A stretch of DNA of 64,000 nt from Incurvaria masculella (GCA_946894095.1 OX335655.1:6324001-6388000), one strand, 5' to 3'. Positions 13,201 through 28,200 are shown, counted from the first letter of the stretch. Numbers and translations are program-made. Notes: a model not told the origin generated them from the sequence alone.

Positions 13201-16200
13201 CTCACGAATTTCACCAGCACTGCCGAATCACCGTCGCGATGGAAGTATGTAAGTACCGCCATCTGTTGAAAAAACCTCCGTGTCGACGCTGTAGCATCGC
13301 CACGCCTTTGCAGATGGCGCGCTCGTAACAGTATCCTTCAAATGACTACCCTTTTCGATTATGTAAAACCGCGGCATCGAAGATCTTAGCTATTTTTCGA
13401 TAATGGATTTGTAACTCCTGATAGAGGCACGAAACTGACAATCATATACGCAATGTATTATAAGGTTTTTGGAGAAAGCGATTACGTCCAGGCTCCATGA
13501 ACCAAAACTCTCCGAGACTGCAAATGAATTTCTGCTGAAACTCATATTTCATTCATGGTTCGCGAGCACAATAGAGTGCCTGTACTCGGTTGTAAAGGTT
13601 AACAGCTATGGTTTATGGTGACAATCGTGCATTACGGTTCGTGCTTAACAAACTGGACTTTATCCTCGTGACACTCCTCATTAGACCGAAACCAACCGCC
13701 TGGACTGTAGCCGACCAAAGTAGATCTTGCCGCCGCAGTATTACTATTACTACGGTACTCCCACCATTACTCACAAGACGTATCGACATTGGGGCGGTGG
13801 AAGCTCGTTAGGACCTCACTGTGCGTCATGTCGGTGTACCTACCTCTAGTGCGCAGCCCCCAGCCGCAGAAGATGGAGGGAGGGAGCCGGCAGCGGCCCC
13901 ACGTGCCCGCGGCCCAGGCGGTCGGCGCGGCGGCGGCGGGTGCGGCGGCGGGCGCCAGGCACGAGCGCGGCGGCGCGCACGCGCGACGCTCCTGCCGCGC
14001 ATGCGCGCCGCACCCCGCGCCGCCCTCCACCGCGCGCTCGCGACTCTGGATGGCCGGCTCTGTGCGGTGAACATTGTGAGGCTGTTATAGTCCTTGGCTG
14101 TTACCAACGACAAGAAGGTGAGGCTTTAATAATAAATGAAAGAGAATATCATATGGTCATTTGAGATTAAGCTCGACAAAATTCATTAAATTACCGCAAG
14201 TGTTGGGGCAGGGCGACCACTCGGACCAGGGCCCCTTGTAGCATGCGCGTGCGCACGGCAGCGAGCAAGCACGTCGCACCGCGGGCTTCATCAGCGGAGC
14301 GCACCTGCGAATGTCAAATATTCTATAAATTGTGCACAGTCAAGTATTTTCATGTCATTTCGCCGGATGTAGAGACGAATTCGATATCCATCCCTTTATG
14401 TCCGGGCGACCTTTGAATGAAAGGATCTACGAATTGTTTATTTTTAGAGCGTAACGAATTTAAAATACATCACCGTAAAAAAAAGGGAAAAACTGCGAAT
14501 TTGCCTTCGACAAGTGATGATTACAGAATAGGTTGATGTACATTTTAGTATATGATTTAAATGATTGAAAAACTGTAATTGGCTATATAATTTTCTAAGA
14601 TGCATTGGATACATTTCTGAACGTATAAACAACGAGCAAAGGCCTTAAACAGGTGTAAAAACTGACTGTATAAGAATTATTTTAAAACTTACAGGGTGTC
14701 ATCGACCATGCGTTCATTGTCTTCAACACAGCGAACTTCACGTCGGTTCTCACCGGCGACCGAGCACTCTCCTAAGTCCTTTGATGTTTTCATTCCGAAT
14801 AAATCCTGCAAATAAATATTAAAACCGGGTAAGGTCTATTTATATTAGTATACTTTAACTGACATTTTAGGTAACGTAGGCTCATTCTAGAATCACACCA
14901 TAGCCAAAGTCTCAAAGAAATAAGAAAAGTGAAAGATACAAGAAGTTCGTACGGTCGTTTTGTCTGAAATCTATACACCGGAAATAGAGACCAATTTGAG
15001 ATCTCTTTCTGTCATGCTGAAGTCAACCATAGAGTAAGAGGGACTTAGGAATTCCTTCTCTTTCCAGTGTATACAATTGAGAGGAAACGACCGATCGCAT
15101 TGGATTAAAAGATGATGACACCGGCAATGAGACTTCAATGTCGGTACAGAGATTGCCTAGTTCGTGTCTCGTGATTGTCCATAAAAGGGAAGGTCCTGAC
15201 ATGGCACCTAAGTCATGACTGTGTGCATAAACTATTTTTGTTTATTTATTTGGTCCACAAACAGAGTGATATGTTACACATGATACATTTAAAAATCCCT
15301 TACAAATAGCCAAACATATACTCCTAAGCAGTGATCACGACATGCATTATAATAATATACAGAAAGTACACATCTAAAAGGTTTAAACAAACTTACAATT
15401 AACTAAGAACAAAAACAAAATGAAAAAGAAAAAAGTATGTTATAGTTAGAAGTAAATTCTTAAATAAATGTTGACAGTAGTCAATTACGAAAAGTCTAAA
15501 GAAAAATAAATATTCATAACATATTCAGGTGACTTTAATGGATATGGGTACTCGTAGTGATGTACCCATTGAAGAGAAAATGAAGGAGAAGTGGAATGTG
15601 GTTGTTATCCCGACTCCGTATGGACAAAGTGTGCATATAATCGTATGGGAAGCTGGTCGCGCATCGCAAACCACACAGTTCAAACATCGCCACCGCGCGC
15701 AAATATGTTCTAGAATTGCGTTTGGAAAATGGTTCAGTACAAATGGCGATGGATATGGACACGTGCAGTTGAGCGTGCAGTGATGTACGGTTGCATTCAA
15801 AAGTCCAGTAGCACATTCCAACGCAATTGCTATGAAGCGTTCGCATCGCGCGGAGGTGAAGCGGGAGGAGGGGGGATAGCACCGCCCGCGCGGGTTGAAG
15901 ACCGGTCGGCGGGGGAAGGGGTACGCCACGTGTGCAAAAAAACCAGACCGTAGGGTCCAGTAGCACTTATGTTGTCGATGGTACCTACCTGTAGTTCGTC
16001 GTCGGGAGAGGCGAGGGCGGGCGGTCGGGGCCGAGGCGCGATCGGGCGGCACGGCGACCACGGCAGCGCGAGCCAGGCGTGCGTGCTGCACGAGTGCACG
16101 TTGCACGCCTCGCGCTGCACGAGCGCGTGCTCCGGCGGGCACGCCCAGCCCTCTGCGCACCGACACACCCGTGCTTAGCGAGAGCGGTCCGCAATGAGGT

Positions 16201-19200
16201 GCCGGCAAACATCAGGGAGCACGCGAGCTCTAGATGTTTGCGCAGCTCAAAGCTCATTTCCGATGTGAACCAAAATCGATGAATGTGCCAGTGTCACTTT
16301 TTATTTATTGATTCGAGGTTTAACGAAATCTAAATTGAAGTATTGTAGTAATATTTTGAATATACTCAGAAAAATGTTTGGTCTGAACATTCGTGTCCCT
16401 CAGCTTTGGATTACATTTCCACTGCTCTATCGCTGAGCTACCTAGTCAATTACATCACACAACGCATTTCTGGATTATATGCTCGAATCGGAACAATACT
16501 TCCCCATCTACTAATAGATGGCGCTGATTTCGCTTAGTTCAGCTTCCCGGTGCCTGCATGAATTTCGTGCTACTGACCGGGCGAGGCGTGCGCGAGCACG
16601 TGGCGGCGGCGCGTGCGCGTCGGCGTGTCGCCGCCGGGCGCCGCGCACGCCGCCGAGCACGCGCCCCACGCGCCCCACGCCGACAGCACGCAGTCGCCGC
16701 TGCACGCGATGCGGCAGTGCTCGCCGCGCGCCCACTCCGCCGCGCTGCCCGCGCCAGCCGTGCCGCCCGCGCGCGAGCACCAGCTCCGCGGTGCCTCCTT
16801 CTGCGCGCCCGCCATTACATGCGCCGTGAGATCAACGCGAAGAAAACTTTAGCCTCTTTCGTATTAAAGCCTAGTCCACATTGGTTGAGTTAGTACTAAA
16901 TATGCCTCTCACTCTACCAATGTAGACGTAATCTGTAGAGTAAGTAGAGTACATACTGAAAACGGTAGAGTAACTCTACTCTAGTGCAAAATAGTAGGTA
17001 TCTACTCTACTAATGTGGACTAGGCTTTTTTTATTTTTTTATTTATAGGTTCGTTCACATAGATTCCTTTCTTACATTTACAGATATTAAAGAAAGAAAA
17101 ACCACACCAAAACTATCTACAATTAAGGACAAACACAACATGTACAAATGAATTGCTAACTTACAAAAAAAATAAAACAATTATAACCAAAAAGGCTTCA
17201 GCGTTAGAATAGAGACCTACTCTTTTGCCCTACTAACTCCACTCTACTCTGCACTTTACTCTGGGATATACTTGCCCTACTAACTTGCGCTAGTTTTAAT
17301 ATATGTGACTAGCAGCCCGTCCCGGCTTTGCACGGGCATAATATCATTTAAAAAAATATTATTTAGACACAATGATGCACAAATAAACCTTTTTTACGTA
17401 GAGTTCCTACATTGAAATATATGAAATAAAAAAAACTTAGATATTATTATTAGATATTAGAGAACTCCGATAATAAATGCGTCCGATCGCTGCCTCCGAC
17501 GCACTATTTATAGGCACGCTCCCGCCGCCCCGGCCGGCCGTTACCGTCGCAAACGCTACGTCGCGCAATTTTTTAATCTGTAATATCTTCGAAAATATTC
17601 ATTTAAATCATATGCTGTAAAGGGCCATATAGATCTATATTAAATCAACAATATATTTAAGGTATTTAATTAGATAAGGATTAATGCTGTATTGGTTAAA
17701 ATCGCTTCGAAAATTAGCCATTATTGGTCGTAAAAAGTAAATGAGAAAAAAATATATTGTGAGATATCCATAAGAGATAGACATATACCATCGCGGAGTT
17801 TTCTGTAGACCTTTTCAATGTGTACAATACGTAGTACATTATTTTGATAAATCTCGTAGGGTTCAGCCTGCGTTTGCAATGTAAATGTAATTTTTACGAC
17901 ATCACATTGGAAACCTCAAAAATAACAGTATTTCTCCACTATTTAATGGATGTTATTTTACGTATAAACCTTCCTTTTCAATCACTCTATCTATTAAAAA
18001 AACCGCATCAAAATCCGTTGCGTAGTTTTAAAGATTTAAGCATACATAGGGATATAGGGATATAGGGACAGAGAAAGCGACTTTGTTAACCGACTTCAAA
18101 AAAGGAGGAGGTTATCAATTCGTCGGAATCGTTTTTTTTTTTATGTATGTTCACCGATTACTCGAAGACCCCTGGACCGATTTGAAAAATTCTTTTTTTG
18201 TTCGAAAGGGTATACTTTCTAGTTGGTCCCATTTTTTTTATCAAAATCGGTTTAGTAGTTTGGTACTTAACTATACCAACATCGAATTTCTTAACCCCGC
18301 GAACACAGAAATGTGATTTTTTAGTTACAGTAGCTTTCTTTTCGGGTGAGATTGCTCAGTATGAGAGGTTTTTTTTACTTCAACTGTTGGGGGTATTCAA
18401 GGGGGTAAAAGAGGGCAAATTGTACACATTTCTATCTCTAGAGCCTCTGAACCCAGAAATGTCAGAGTATGTTTTGTTTTAGATGGGAATGCTTAAGAAG
18501 AACATATTTTTGGAAATTATACTATTAGGGGGGTAAAACAGGTCAAAATGAACACATTTAGGCGAAAACCACTCATGTTGAGATCTCTGAAACCAATTAT
18601 CCTCGAAACTTAAAATTTTCAGTGACTTCTTGTTAAGACGAAAAGGCTCGCTCACAACGGATTTTACAAAATTCAACTGTTAAGGGGGGATAAACGAGGC
18701 CGATATGTACACATTTTCATACAACTTAAACTTACGCAAGAAACAGACTATCCGGAACGATGTAAGGATGAGAAATTCAGAAGCTCAGCGGTTCCGGTCA
18801 TTCGATGTTTTGTATTTTTAGGGTTCCGTTCCCAAAGGACACCAACGGAACCTTATTACTAAGCTTCCGCTGTCCGTCCGTCCGTCTGTCTGTCACAGCA
18901 CTCTATCTCACGTGATCTCATCGTATCAATTATCGTACGTATCAACCGTGAACTCATGAATCCAGATAGTTACCGGTCTACCTTTCGTCAGAAATGAGAT
19001 TTCTCAATGGTTTCATTTCTGCTAATGCTCGTTCATTGTATTGTATTGTATTGTATATGTATGTATATCCTCTTTCCACTTTGTATGTGAAGTTGAGCAA
19101 GAGGACTCGCCCACCTTGAGTCAAAAGTTACGCCACCAGTAAAAAGCAAAAAATAAAATATTTTTAAATAAAAAAAGGTCCGCCTTCAAAAAAACCGGAA

Positions 19201-22200
19201 CTAAAAAGCAAAAAATAATTGGTTACTTATAATTTATGTACAAAAAGCTATTTTAATTCTAGCTAATTATGTACAATTTCTTAATTTTTTATCATCTCAA
19301 AAGATGATCGTCGGTGCCTTGGGTAGACGTTCTTTAAGGGCTGCAAGTAGTTAGATTAATATCACCTATGGCTAAGAAAGAAATATAAGTAGGTAACTAC
19401 TTACATTTACCTACTTGAACAAAACACAAAAACAAAAATTAAATAAACAAACAGGTCGGAAAAACGTATGTAAGTAGGTATTTAGGCAAGTACTTTGTAA
19501 TTTAAATATGCCTTATACTTAAACTAAATACCTAACACAGTAAAAACAAAATATTTACAAGAAAACCCTACGTACAAACCAATATAAAAACAACGACCCC
19601 TTATATGATAAATATTTAGGTAGGTGTAGCTTGTACTTTTTATTCTACCTAAATACCTACATAACACAAAACAAAAAAAAACAAATATAAAAAAGAACAG
19701 AAAACAATAGGTAGCGACTTTGAGGTGTCTGCTCTTAACTACGTGTCAAAACGAGTGTGCGGTTAGTACATATCTCACCAATTTCGGCAGAAATCGTCTC
19801 GTTCAGACAACGATGTTGCAGGGAAGTACCAATCAACACAGAGCAGCGAATTAACGTACTCCTTCACCAGTGCGCGCCTTTATAAAGCCGAAAGTACTAA
19901 TAATCGTTGAAACCCAATTTCAGTACGCTGCGCTGTATCGATATCAGTTTGCACGTAAACCAACGCTAAGGGCATCTCCAGTTAGACGAACGGTTGCTTA
20001 AAATGCTCTGTGGAATGACGATGTCTGTGGACCAATCATTGCTGACTCAGGTTGTTTACGCTCTCGTAGACTTCGGGTGTGTTCGGCTGAAATAATGTCT
20101 GTTCGGTCAGCAGCGTGCGAAGCGAACTCTACCCAAGGCACCGACTTCAAAAGATGATTAAAAATTAAGAAATTGTACATAATTCGTTAGAATTAAAATA
20201 GCTTTTCGTACATTAATTAAAAGTAACCAATTATTTTTTGCTTTTTAGTTCCGGTTTTTTTGAAGGCGGTCCTTTTTTTATTTAAAAATATTTTATTTTA
20301 TACTATGTAGTGATGTAGAATCGGCCGTGAAGAAAAGGACACATTAATTCTATGTCTGCGAAATGTACGATTGCTGATTCAAGTCCAGCCTTGCAATATA
20401 TTTATAAGGTAGTTCTTTTACAGCTCTCTTTAAATAATTATAATATTAATGTATAATGTTAATTATAATTCCTTGTAAGATTAAATCATACTTAATCTGT
20501 TTCTAATGGAGTTAAACATGTACAAATGTCGCAAAGAATGTTTTGAATACTAATTCTAAGATTTCAATAATGTTAGTAACAGGACATTGTGCCAAACTGT
20601 GTTGCAGAATTGCTAAATTGTTTGTTTCCGTTTCTTTATTTCGTCCATTAGATGTAAACACACTCGGAATCGTATTTTTTTCAGCCGGTTCGATTGCTTC
20701 TGGCGAAGAAAAAAAGACGAGATACTTTGGTAGGTGTGTCATTTTGTCATTATTTTCATTGAAGACGTTGGATTACGACACAAAAGGCATTTGCTTGCAT
20801 CTTAATAATTTCAACTACTAAAGTGCTTTTGTAAATAAATTGGATTGCTAAGGGTTTGTCCCAATTCAAGACGCAAAGTGTGTATGTGCTCCTCGAGGTT
20901 TCAATTTAGTTCCACTTTTACACAATTTTACAAATTTCACAATTATTGGTGTCTCGTTGAAAATCATAGTCACTAACTACAACGAAACAATATATGAAAC
21001 ACTGATTAATTGTCAGGGGATTACCATAGCAATTTAACACCCGGGGAAAAAGGCAAGCGATTGATACTTTTAAGATTACCGCGGTCGTTAATCATGTATG
21101 AAAAGTGTTACGGCTTTTCACGGCGGCGGGTGGAGACATACTCCGAAGTTTCGAGCTGATCGAGCAGCAGACGACAGCGAGAAGCAGTCGTCTGCTGCGT
21201 ATGAACGTGACGGATGCCTCCTTGACAACGGGCTGCACGATCAGCTCGAAACGTCGGAGTATGTCTCCTCCCGCCGACTGAAAAGCCGTATCATTTTTCA
21301 AACAGGCGAGCGATTGATTAAATCTAACGTTTAGTTGCATTTAGTACCATGCTATCTGGTCATTTCCACTTCACTTGGCCGAATAACGCGTCGGCCTGGT
21401 ACGATATGCAACACTTGTCTTTTCACCCGGCGAGTTGATTGACCATAAGTAACCACCGTGATGTTGTCACTGAGACCGGCGTCACCTGATCGTGGTCAAG
21501 GCAGCGCAGGTCGCGCGTGCGCCGCCCGGCGCCGCACAGCACGCGCTCGCCGGCCGCCGCCACGCTGTTGCGCGAGGGCGCGCTCAGCGCGCACGCGCCC
21601 CACGGCTCGGCGACCCACGCGGCGCAGCGCGGCGTCGCGCACGCGCGCGTCTCCTGGAGCGTCGGGCACGCCGCGCCGTCCGCCGACGCCGCCGTCACCA
21701 CGCGCCGTCGACGCACGCTGTAGCCTGCGGGTAGACCGAATTCGTGACGTCATCGTGTTATATGACAAGCCGCCATTTGAATTTACTGACTAAACTTGAA
21801 AAAGGTGTTACTTACGCCTACAAATAAGAAAGGATACAGCGTGTGTGCTTTCACACCAGAAAATACTTTTAATATACTATTTATGTTGTTGTATAGCTAT
21901 CTTGTTCAAATTAGTAATATTTTTTTTATTCCTTTGCATCGAGGTTTGCTGTTTCTTTTGTTTTTTGTCGTAAACTGTTCTACAAAAAAATGTGGAAGGA
22001 AACAATCTATGAACCAGTGAAGTTTCTTTGCGGGTTTTTCTTTACTGAGTTCGAATCCGTGGATCTATCAGTTTGTGAGTTTGACTCGTAAAGAACTGAG
22101 TTTTCGGGCCATAAATGTCACTGCAACGTTTTGCGTCTACCTGCGTGCATGCCGCCGTCTATGAGTGTTGCATGTGTAGCATTGCAGACTACAGAAGCCC

Positions 22201-25200
22201 AAAGAGTGCGAGCGAGACAGACTAATAACAATGATTTATGTTCCCGACAGCACCAAAAGTTGAAATAAATGAAATGTGAAGTGTGAACGGACCGGCCGTG
22301 GTGAGCTCCTGCACGGGGTACATGGGGCAGCCGCCGAGCGGCCGGCACGCGCTCCACTCGCCCCACGGTCCCACTGCGCAGTCGCGTGGGCACGCCACCT
22401 GCGGTCATTGCGCAAACTGACATACCACATTTGGCGGGAACTGTGGGGTTTGTATATTACTCGAGCTCGTTACAATTTTTTAAAAATAACATAATACGAG
22501 ATAAATGTATGAGTACATACAAAAATTGCTAGGTAATATTTAATTCTTTTCCTTATTATATCAAAGACCTACCTATCTCTCGACCGCAACGCACGCGCCT
22601 CGCGCGCTCCGCGAAATTATATTTCTGTTTTGTTCACAATGTCGCAAATTGATATGGACCAGTTAATAGCTGTATTTAAACAATGTCTCCGCCCATTGGA
22701 GATTAAAATAAATCAGTTAAGTGATCGGTTTGATACGTTTTCTGAAATAATTACTTGCCTACAAGAAGAAGTGAAAGTGTTTCGCGTGGGTAGACCACAA
22801 AGTTCGAATACGAAGCAAGGTCCCAAAACATCAACGTCGGCCGCGGGAGCTCCCCGCGCCGCCTCCGTGCCATCTACGACGAGTGCGGGTAGATTAACGA
22901 GGCAGCAAGCAGCGGCCGCGGCAGCCAATGCAACCGGTTCGACGGGGGGGCGCACCGCTTCCTCCGCAGCCCGTGCTCCACGGCCAGTCACTGCTACACT
23001 TCAACCGCCCGCTCCCACCACTTCGACGCCATCGATCTCCGAGGTATCAAATGATGACGTCTCTCTGGCTCGACCGATTCCGGCGACAACGGAGGTGGCA
23101 GCGCCAGAACCTGATACCGACTCCGCAGCCGATGTTCCTGCTACTGATGAGCGGGATTCACATGGGTGGCAGAAAGTACAACGTCGGCGGCGAACGAATC
23201 AACGTCAACCAACCGCACAGCGCGTTATAATCACCGGATCAGGGCCGGAAGATACTGAACTACGTGCAGCCGAACGAATTCAATTCAAATTCCTTCACGC
23301 CTGGAACTTCTTACCCTCGACGACTGAGGAAAACATTAAATGTTATATCGATAAGAAAATTCCGGGTATACGACTAAGAATAAAAAAACTTAATGTATCA
23401 CACAACGAGTATGCGTCATTTAAGATTGGCATTCCTGAAACAGAATGTCATCGATTTATGTCAGCGGAAGAGTGGCCTCCAAATGTGGAAATAAATGAAT
23501 GGTTTTTTCGGGTCAATAACACCGGTCGATAGAGTACAAGCACCGTCTCGTCGATCTAATGAGTGCATGCGAGAGTCTTGCACAATGGAAATCGAAATTA
23601 TGTATCAAAACACGCGCGGATTAAAGACAAAGCTTAGAGAGATTTATGACGGCACATGCATATTGCAGGCGCAAGTGGTCGCCATCACCGAGAGCTGGCT
23701 CGACGAGTCGGTCAGCGACGCGGAGGTGTGCGGCCCCGGCTGGAGCGTGCTGCGTCGCGACCGACCCTCGCGCTGCGGCGGAGGCGTCATGCTGGCTGCG
23801 CGAGAAGAGCTTGCCCTAAGAAGACGTCCCGACCTCGAATCCACCCACGGAGAAGATCTTTGGGCGTGTGTTTCTTTTAATACTATTAAAGTTTATATTT
23901 GCGTGGTTTATATCCCACCCAATGTTTCCGAGGATGCCTACCTAGAACAGTTAGAAAGCCTAGAAATTGTTTGTGCACGCCTATGCACTGAAAAAATTAT
24001 TTTACTAGGCGATTTTAATCTTAACAGTGCATCGACTCACGTAAATGACTATTTTTTATATTTTATTTCATTTTGTAATATTTTGCAGTTTAATGAGGTG
24101 ACGAATGAAAGAGGGGGAATACTTGACTTGGTGTTGGCAGAGCCGAGTACACAGCTGTCGGTGGTGCGAGCGGACGAGCCTCTGGTTCGCGCAGATACCT
24201 ACCACCCACCGCTACTCGTCACCGTCACGTACGAACTCACGCGTCACAGTGAGTGTCTCGAAATATCTAACATTGACCAAAGTACTGACTGGAACTTCAG
24301 TAAGGGGAATTATCCACTTCTATATACTCTTATCGCGGACATTGATTGGCATGATTGTCTTCAACAATCTTCAGTCAATGCAGCAGTAGAAATATTTTAT
24401 TATCATATTTATCAATGCCTAGACAAATGCATACCAAAGAAAATACGGCCTCACTCAAGGACCAGACAATATCCAGTCTGGCTCACTAGTGAAATAATCC
24501 GTGACATTGAGAAAAAAGCTCAATTTCATAAAATGTTCAAGCTTACAGGCTACCAATATTTCTATAATAAATTTAGTTTTATGCGCGCTTCGATTAAGTT
24601 CAAAATAGCTACCTCACGCGATACCTACACTCGTTCTGCAGAATCGAATATTAGAGTGAACTCACGTACTTTCTGGGGATATGTTCGTAGTCTAAATACC
24701 CGTGGCGGCTTTGAACCATGCATATTACGAGAAGGGCTACCTCATCGAGGTCCAGCGGCGGCTCAAGCCTTTGCGGACTTTTTTGAATCCGTGTTTCTGC
24801 CAGACATTCCTATGCTAGATCCAATAGCTGCAGAACGAATCGGGGCGGGAGCGGATGCTCGCGCGGGGGACAGTCGTTATGTTAACATAACCACCATCAC
24901 AAGCATGGACGTCCGCCGAGCTGTCCGACGACTGAAGTCACGAAGTGCGGTAGGTCCGGATGGTGTCCCGGGGTATGTCCTGAAAGGGTGTGTCGATTTC
25001 GTCATAGATCCACTTCTGCATATATTTAACGTTGCGTTACAGTCTGGCATCTATCCCCAACGGTGGAAAGTAACCAGAGTTTCCCCGATACCCAAGAGTA
25101 GTGACAAATCGAATGCAGAAAACTACAGACCAGTGGCGGTCCTATCAGCTGCAGCCAAAATATTCGAGTCAATACTGCACAAATACATTTATGAAGGTAC

Positions 25201-28200
25201 TGCATGCCACATGTCTCCCATTCAACATGGTTTTACGAAGAAACGCTCCGTCGAATCGAACTTGTTACTAGTCACTAATTATATTTCAGAAAACTTGGAT
25301 AAGAACTTGCAAGTCGATGTCATCTACTTGGACTTTAGAAAGGCATTTGATAGAGTAGATAATGATGTCCTGCTCGAAAAACTATGCATTGCGGGCTTCA
25401 CCCCAAAACTCCTCGCCCTGTTTTCTGACTACCTGAGAGATAGGAAGCAATATGTGAGGCACGGGTGCTATGAGTCGAAGCCGTACAACACAAGATCGGG
25501 GGTCAGCCAGGGTTCAGTACTGTCTAGCCTTCTATTTAACATAATGATTGATGACATTGCTAAACTTGTACAGTGTGTCGATTGTCTTCTCTACGCCGAC
25601 GACATGAAACTACTCTTGCGTATCAGGGAAGAAGCCGATTGTGAAATAATACAGCAGGTCCTAAATATGGTATATCAGTGGAGTATAACGAATAAACTAT
25701 TGTTCAATCCAGAAAAGTGCACAGTAGTGTCCTACACCCGCTCACCCACACCTCTGATATACGAGTACCAGCTGGGCGATGTCGAGATACCCCGCGACAC
25801 AAAGGTCAAAGATCTCGGCGTTACTTTTGACACGCATCTCACATTTAATCCGCATATCCGAGCCTTGACAAAAACATCGTTTGCCAAACTAGGTTTCGTG
25901 CTGCGTAATGCGAAAGATTTTGGGGATATGACTACAATAAAGCTACTCTTCGTGGCCTTAGTTCGGTCTAAACTCGAAGCTGGTGCAATTGTCTGGTCTC
26001 CGCATGAAGATCGCTATATCCTCATGCTGGAGAAAATTCAAAAACGTTTTTTACGATTTTTATATTTTAAATTTCATGGTTACTATCCTTACCTTTATCC
26101 AACAGCATTTTTGCTCGGAATGTTGGGGTTCAACACTCTTGAACTTCGGAGGTCGCGAGCACTAATGCTGTTTGCTAAGAAGGCTCTAATGGGAAACGTG
26201 GACTCTCCAGCGCTTCTAGAACTGATAACAGCTTTAAATGTGCCTTGTAATTTAAATAGACTGCGGCGACCGCGTCTGTTTGCCGAACCTATGACGCGCA
26301 CTCGCTCGCACTACTGGTCACCTATCTGCCTCGTCCGAAGACTTTTCAACGAAATGCTCTGGTCAACACCTGAATGCGATGTTCTAGTGATCGAGGGAGG
26401 AATGTTTGAGCGAGTTTGCAAAAGATTTTTGGAAGGGAATAGGTAATAATTTTGTTCATTTTCTTTACTTTCTTTGTTTTTTGTAACTACATTATACGAA
26501 TTGGTGTTTGCTGTAAAGTATTATGTACAACTATAATAAGAATATATATAAATAAATAAATAAATCAACAAATGAAATAAAATAAAGTGTAATTTATGTT
26601 ATTGCTTTTCGAAGTATTCCCAAAGAAAATCGATGTCTTAAGGGGGTGCTAGCTGAGATATTTCATCTAAGGGTGCTATCACCTAACTGTATTCACTTCC
26701 ATAAGGGCGTAAATGAGGGAGGAGTGTCGAGAGTAAGATCTAGGATCCAGGCTAGGGTAGGGTTTTGTTCCGACGCATCGGTGACTCTGTATCGGTCAAT
26801 GAGTTACCGCCCGCTTAACCACAGCTTAAAAACAATAGCGGCGTATCAGAAGGAAATATTTTGAATGTTTTTCATCTCGTGGATTTTGACTTGAATTTCC
26901 GTTTTGGAACTAAATAATGAAAGAAAAAATTAAGTTAGATCTCAAAAAGGCGGTAACAATTTATCGTTATCGTTAAATCTAATGTTCGTTTTGAACATGT
27001 TTTTTTCTCTCTTCTATTCTTGTTCTATTGTTTTGCTTGTCATGTGCTTGAATTATTTGAAATTGTAGCTCGAATCGTGCTAGGTTAGGTATCATTATCA
27101 ACCATAAATATTAGTAAAGGCTGCGTTCGTCTGTAATAAAATGGCTCAGTATATTGTCCTGTATTTGTGTTTTTAATGTATGTTTGAGCGGTGTTCTGTT
27201 TGATCGTAAACAGTCGTATTCAGAGTGAATCTGTCAAAATTTAGTACGGGTCTATCACCGGACTGACCATACAAAAATCGTTTTAGTCCGCCCACTCTAA
27301 ATACTGCTGTAAATGTATAATCCGATCAATCGTGTTAGCATTATGAACAAAGAGTTCGGAGAAGTCGCTGAGATTATCTTTCTACGATTATGAAGCACGG
27401 CGATTACCTCGCAGGGCTGCTGCAGCGGCGGCGAGGGCAGGTCGGCGCAGTGCGCGGCGTGCAGCGCGCGGCCGTCGGCGCGCACGCACGTCACCTCGCG
27501 CCGCTGCGCGCCGCCGCCGCACGCGCCCGCCCGCGACGCGTTCGCCGCCTCCGCCGCGCCCTCGCCCGCGCCCTCCGGCGGCGACTCGACGCTGCTCTTG
27601 TCTACGTGGCCAATCGGAAGCCCCGGGCGGTTGCCATGGTATGTTAATTCGCCGGGTGAAAGCTAACTACTACGAACCATATCGAGTAGGCGATATCGCC
27701 TGTCAGAAATATTGTATGCGTTTATTTGTCAAACGCATACAATATTTTTGACAGGCGATATCGCCTACTCGATAGGGTTCGTAGTAGGGGCCCAGGTGAA
27801 CATGCAAGAGAGTAATTGAATCAGACATTAAGTCAGCCTCGGTAGCTCAGTGTGCGACGCCTTGCGAATCGATAGGCTGGGGAAGCACCTTTGAGCGCGG
27901 TAAGGTTCTGGATGGGTGACCATTATCAACCGTTGAGGCTGGCCGTGGTTCCGATTCCGCATAACACTGTAGGTCCTTTCCTTACTTACTGGTGGTAGGG
28001 TTAATCCCGCCCGTGTTGGTAGCATCGCAATGAATGAACAATTGTCGAAGCGGCAATGAAAATTGTCCGTGTTTTCCATCCAGTTCAATGTAGTCGAGCA
28101 ATGCTAGAGGTCCTGGTATGGCACCTAGTGCCATACCAGGTGTGCGTGTGGAGCCATCCATGTCCAGTTACATAAAAACAATATCGTGCCATGCTAACTG

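Larger units (their letters stand above)
22560..26566 (+). mobile_element. Full-length-looking LINE (Jockey/CR1 group), intron of THSD7-like gene
   Basis: Two ORFs overlapping by 38 bases, a short GC-rich 5' region, and a 3' end with 'aataaataaataaat' repeats. No internal stop interrupts either ORF. It is oriented opposite to the host gene, in the intron between exons 5 and 6. The 5' boundary is estimated. Clade assignment (CR1/Rex1/Daphne-like within the Jockey group) is from motif impression only. Confidence 0.8.

Noticed and set aside
15525..16208. A 227-codon minus-strand ORF
   Set aside because: It covers exon 9 in the wrong frame. The exon frame has matching splice sites and TSP1 cysteines; this one has no motif.
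27830..27900. A tRNA gene suggested by the A-box-like start
   Set aside because: No full cloverleaf or proper B box at tRNA spacing. It is the head of a repeated SINE.
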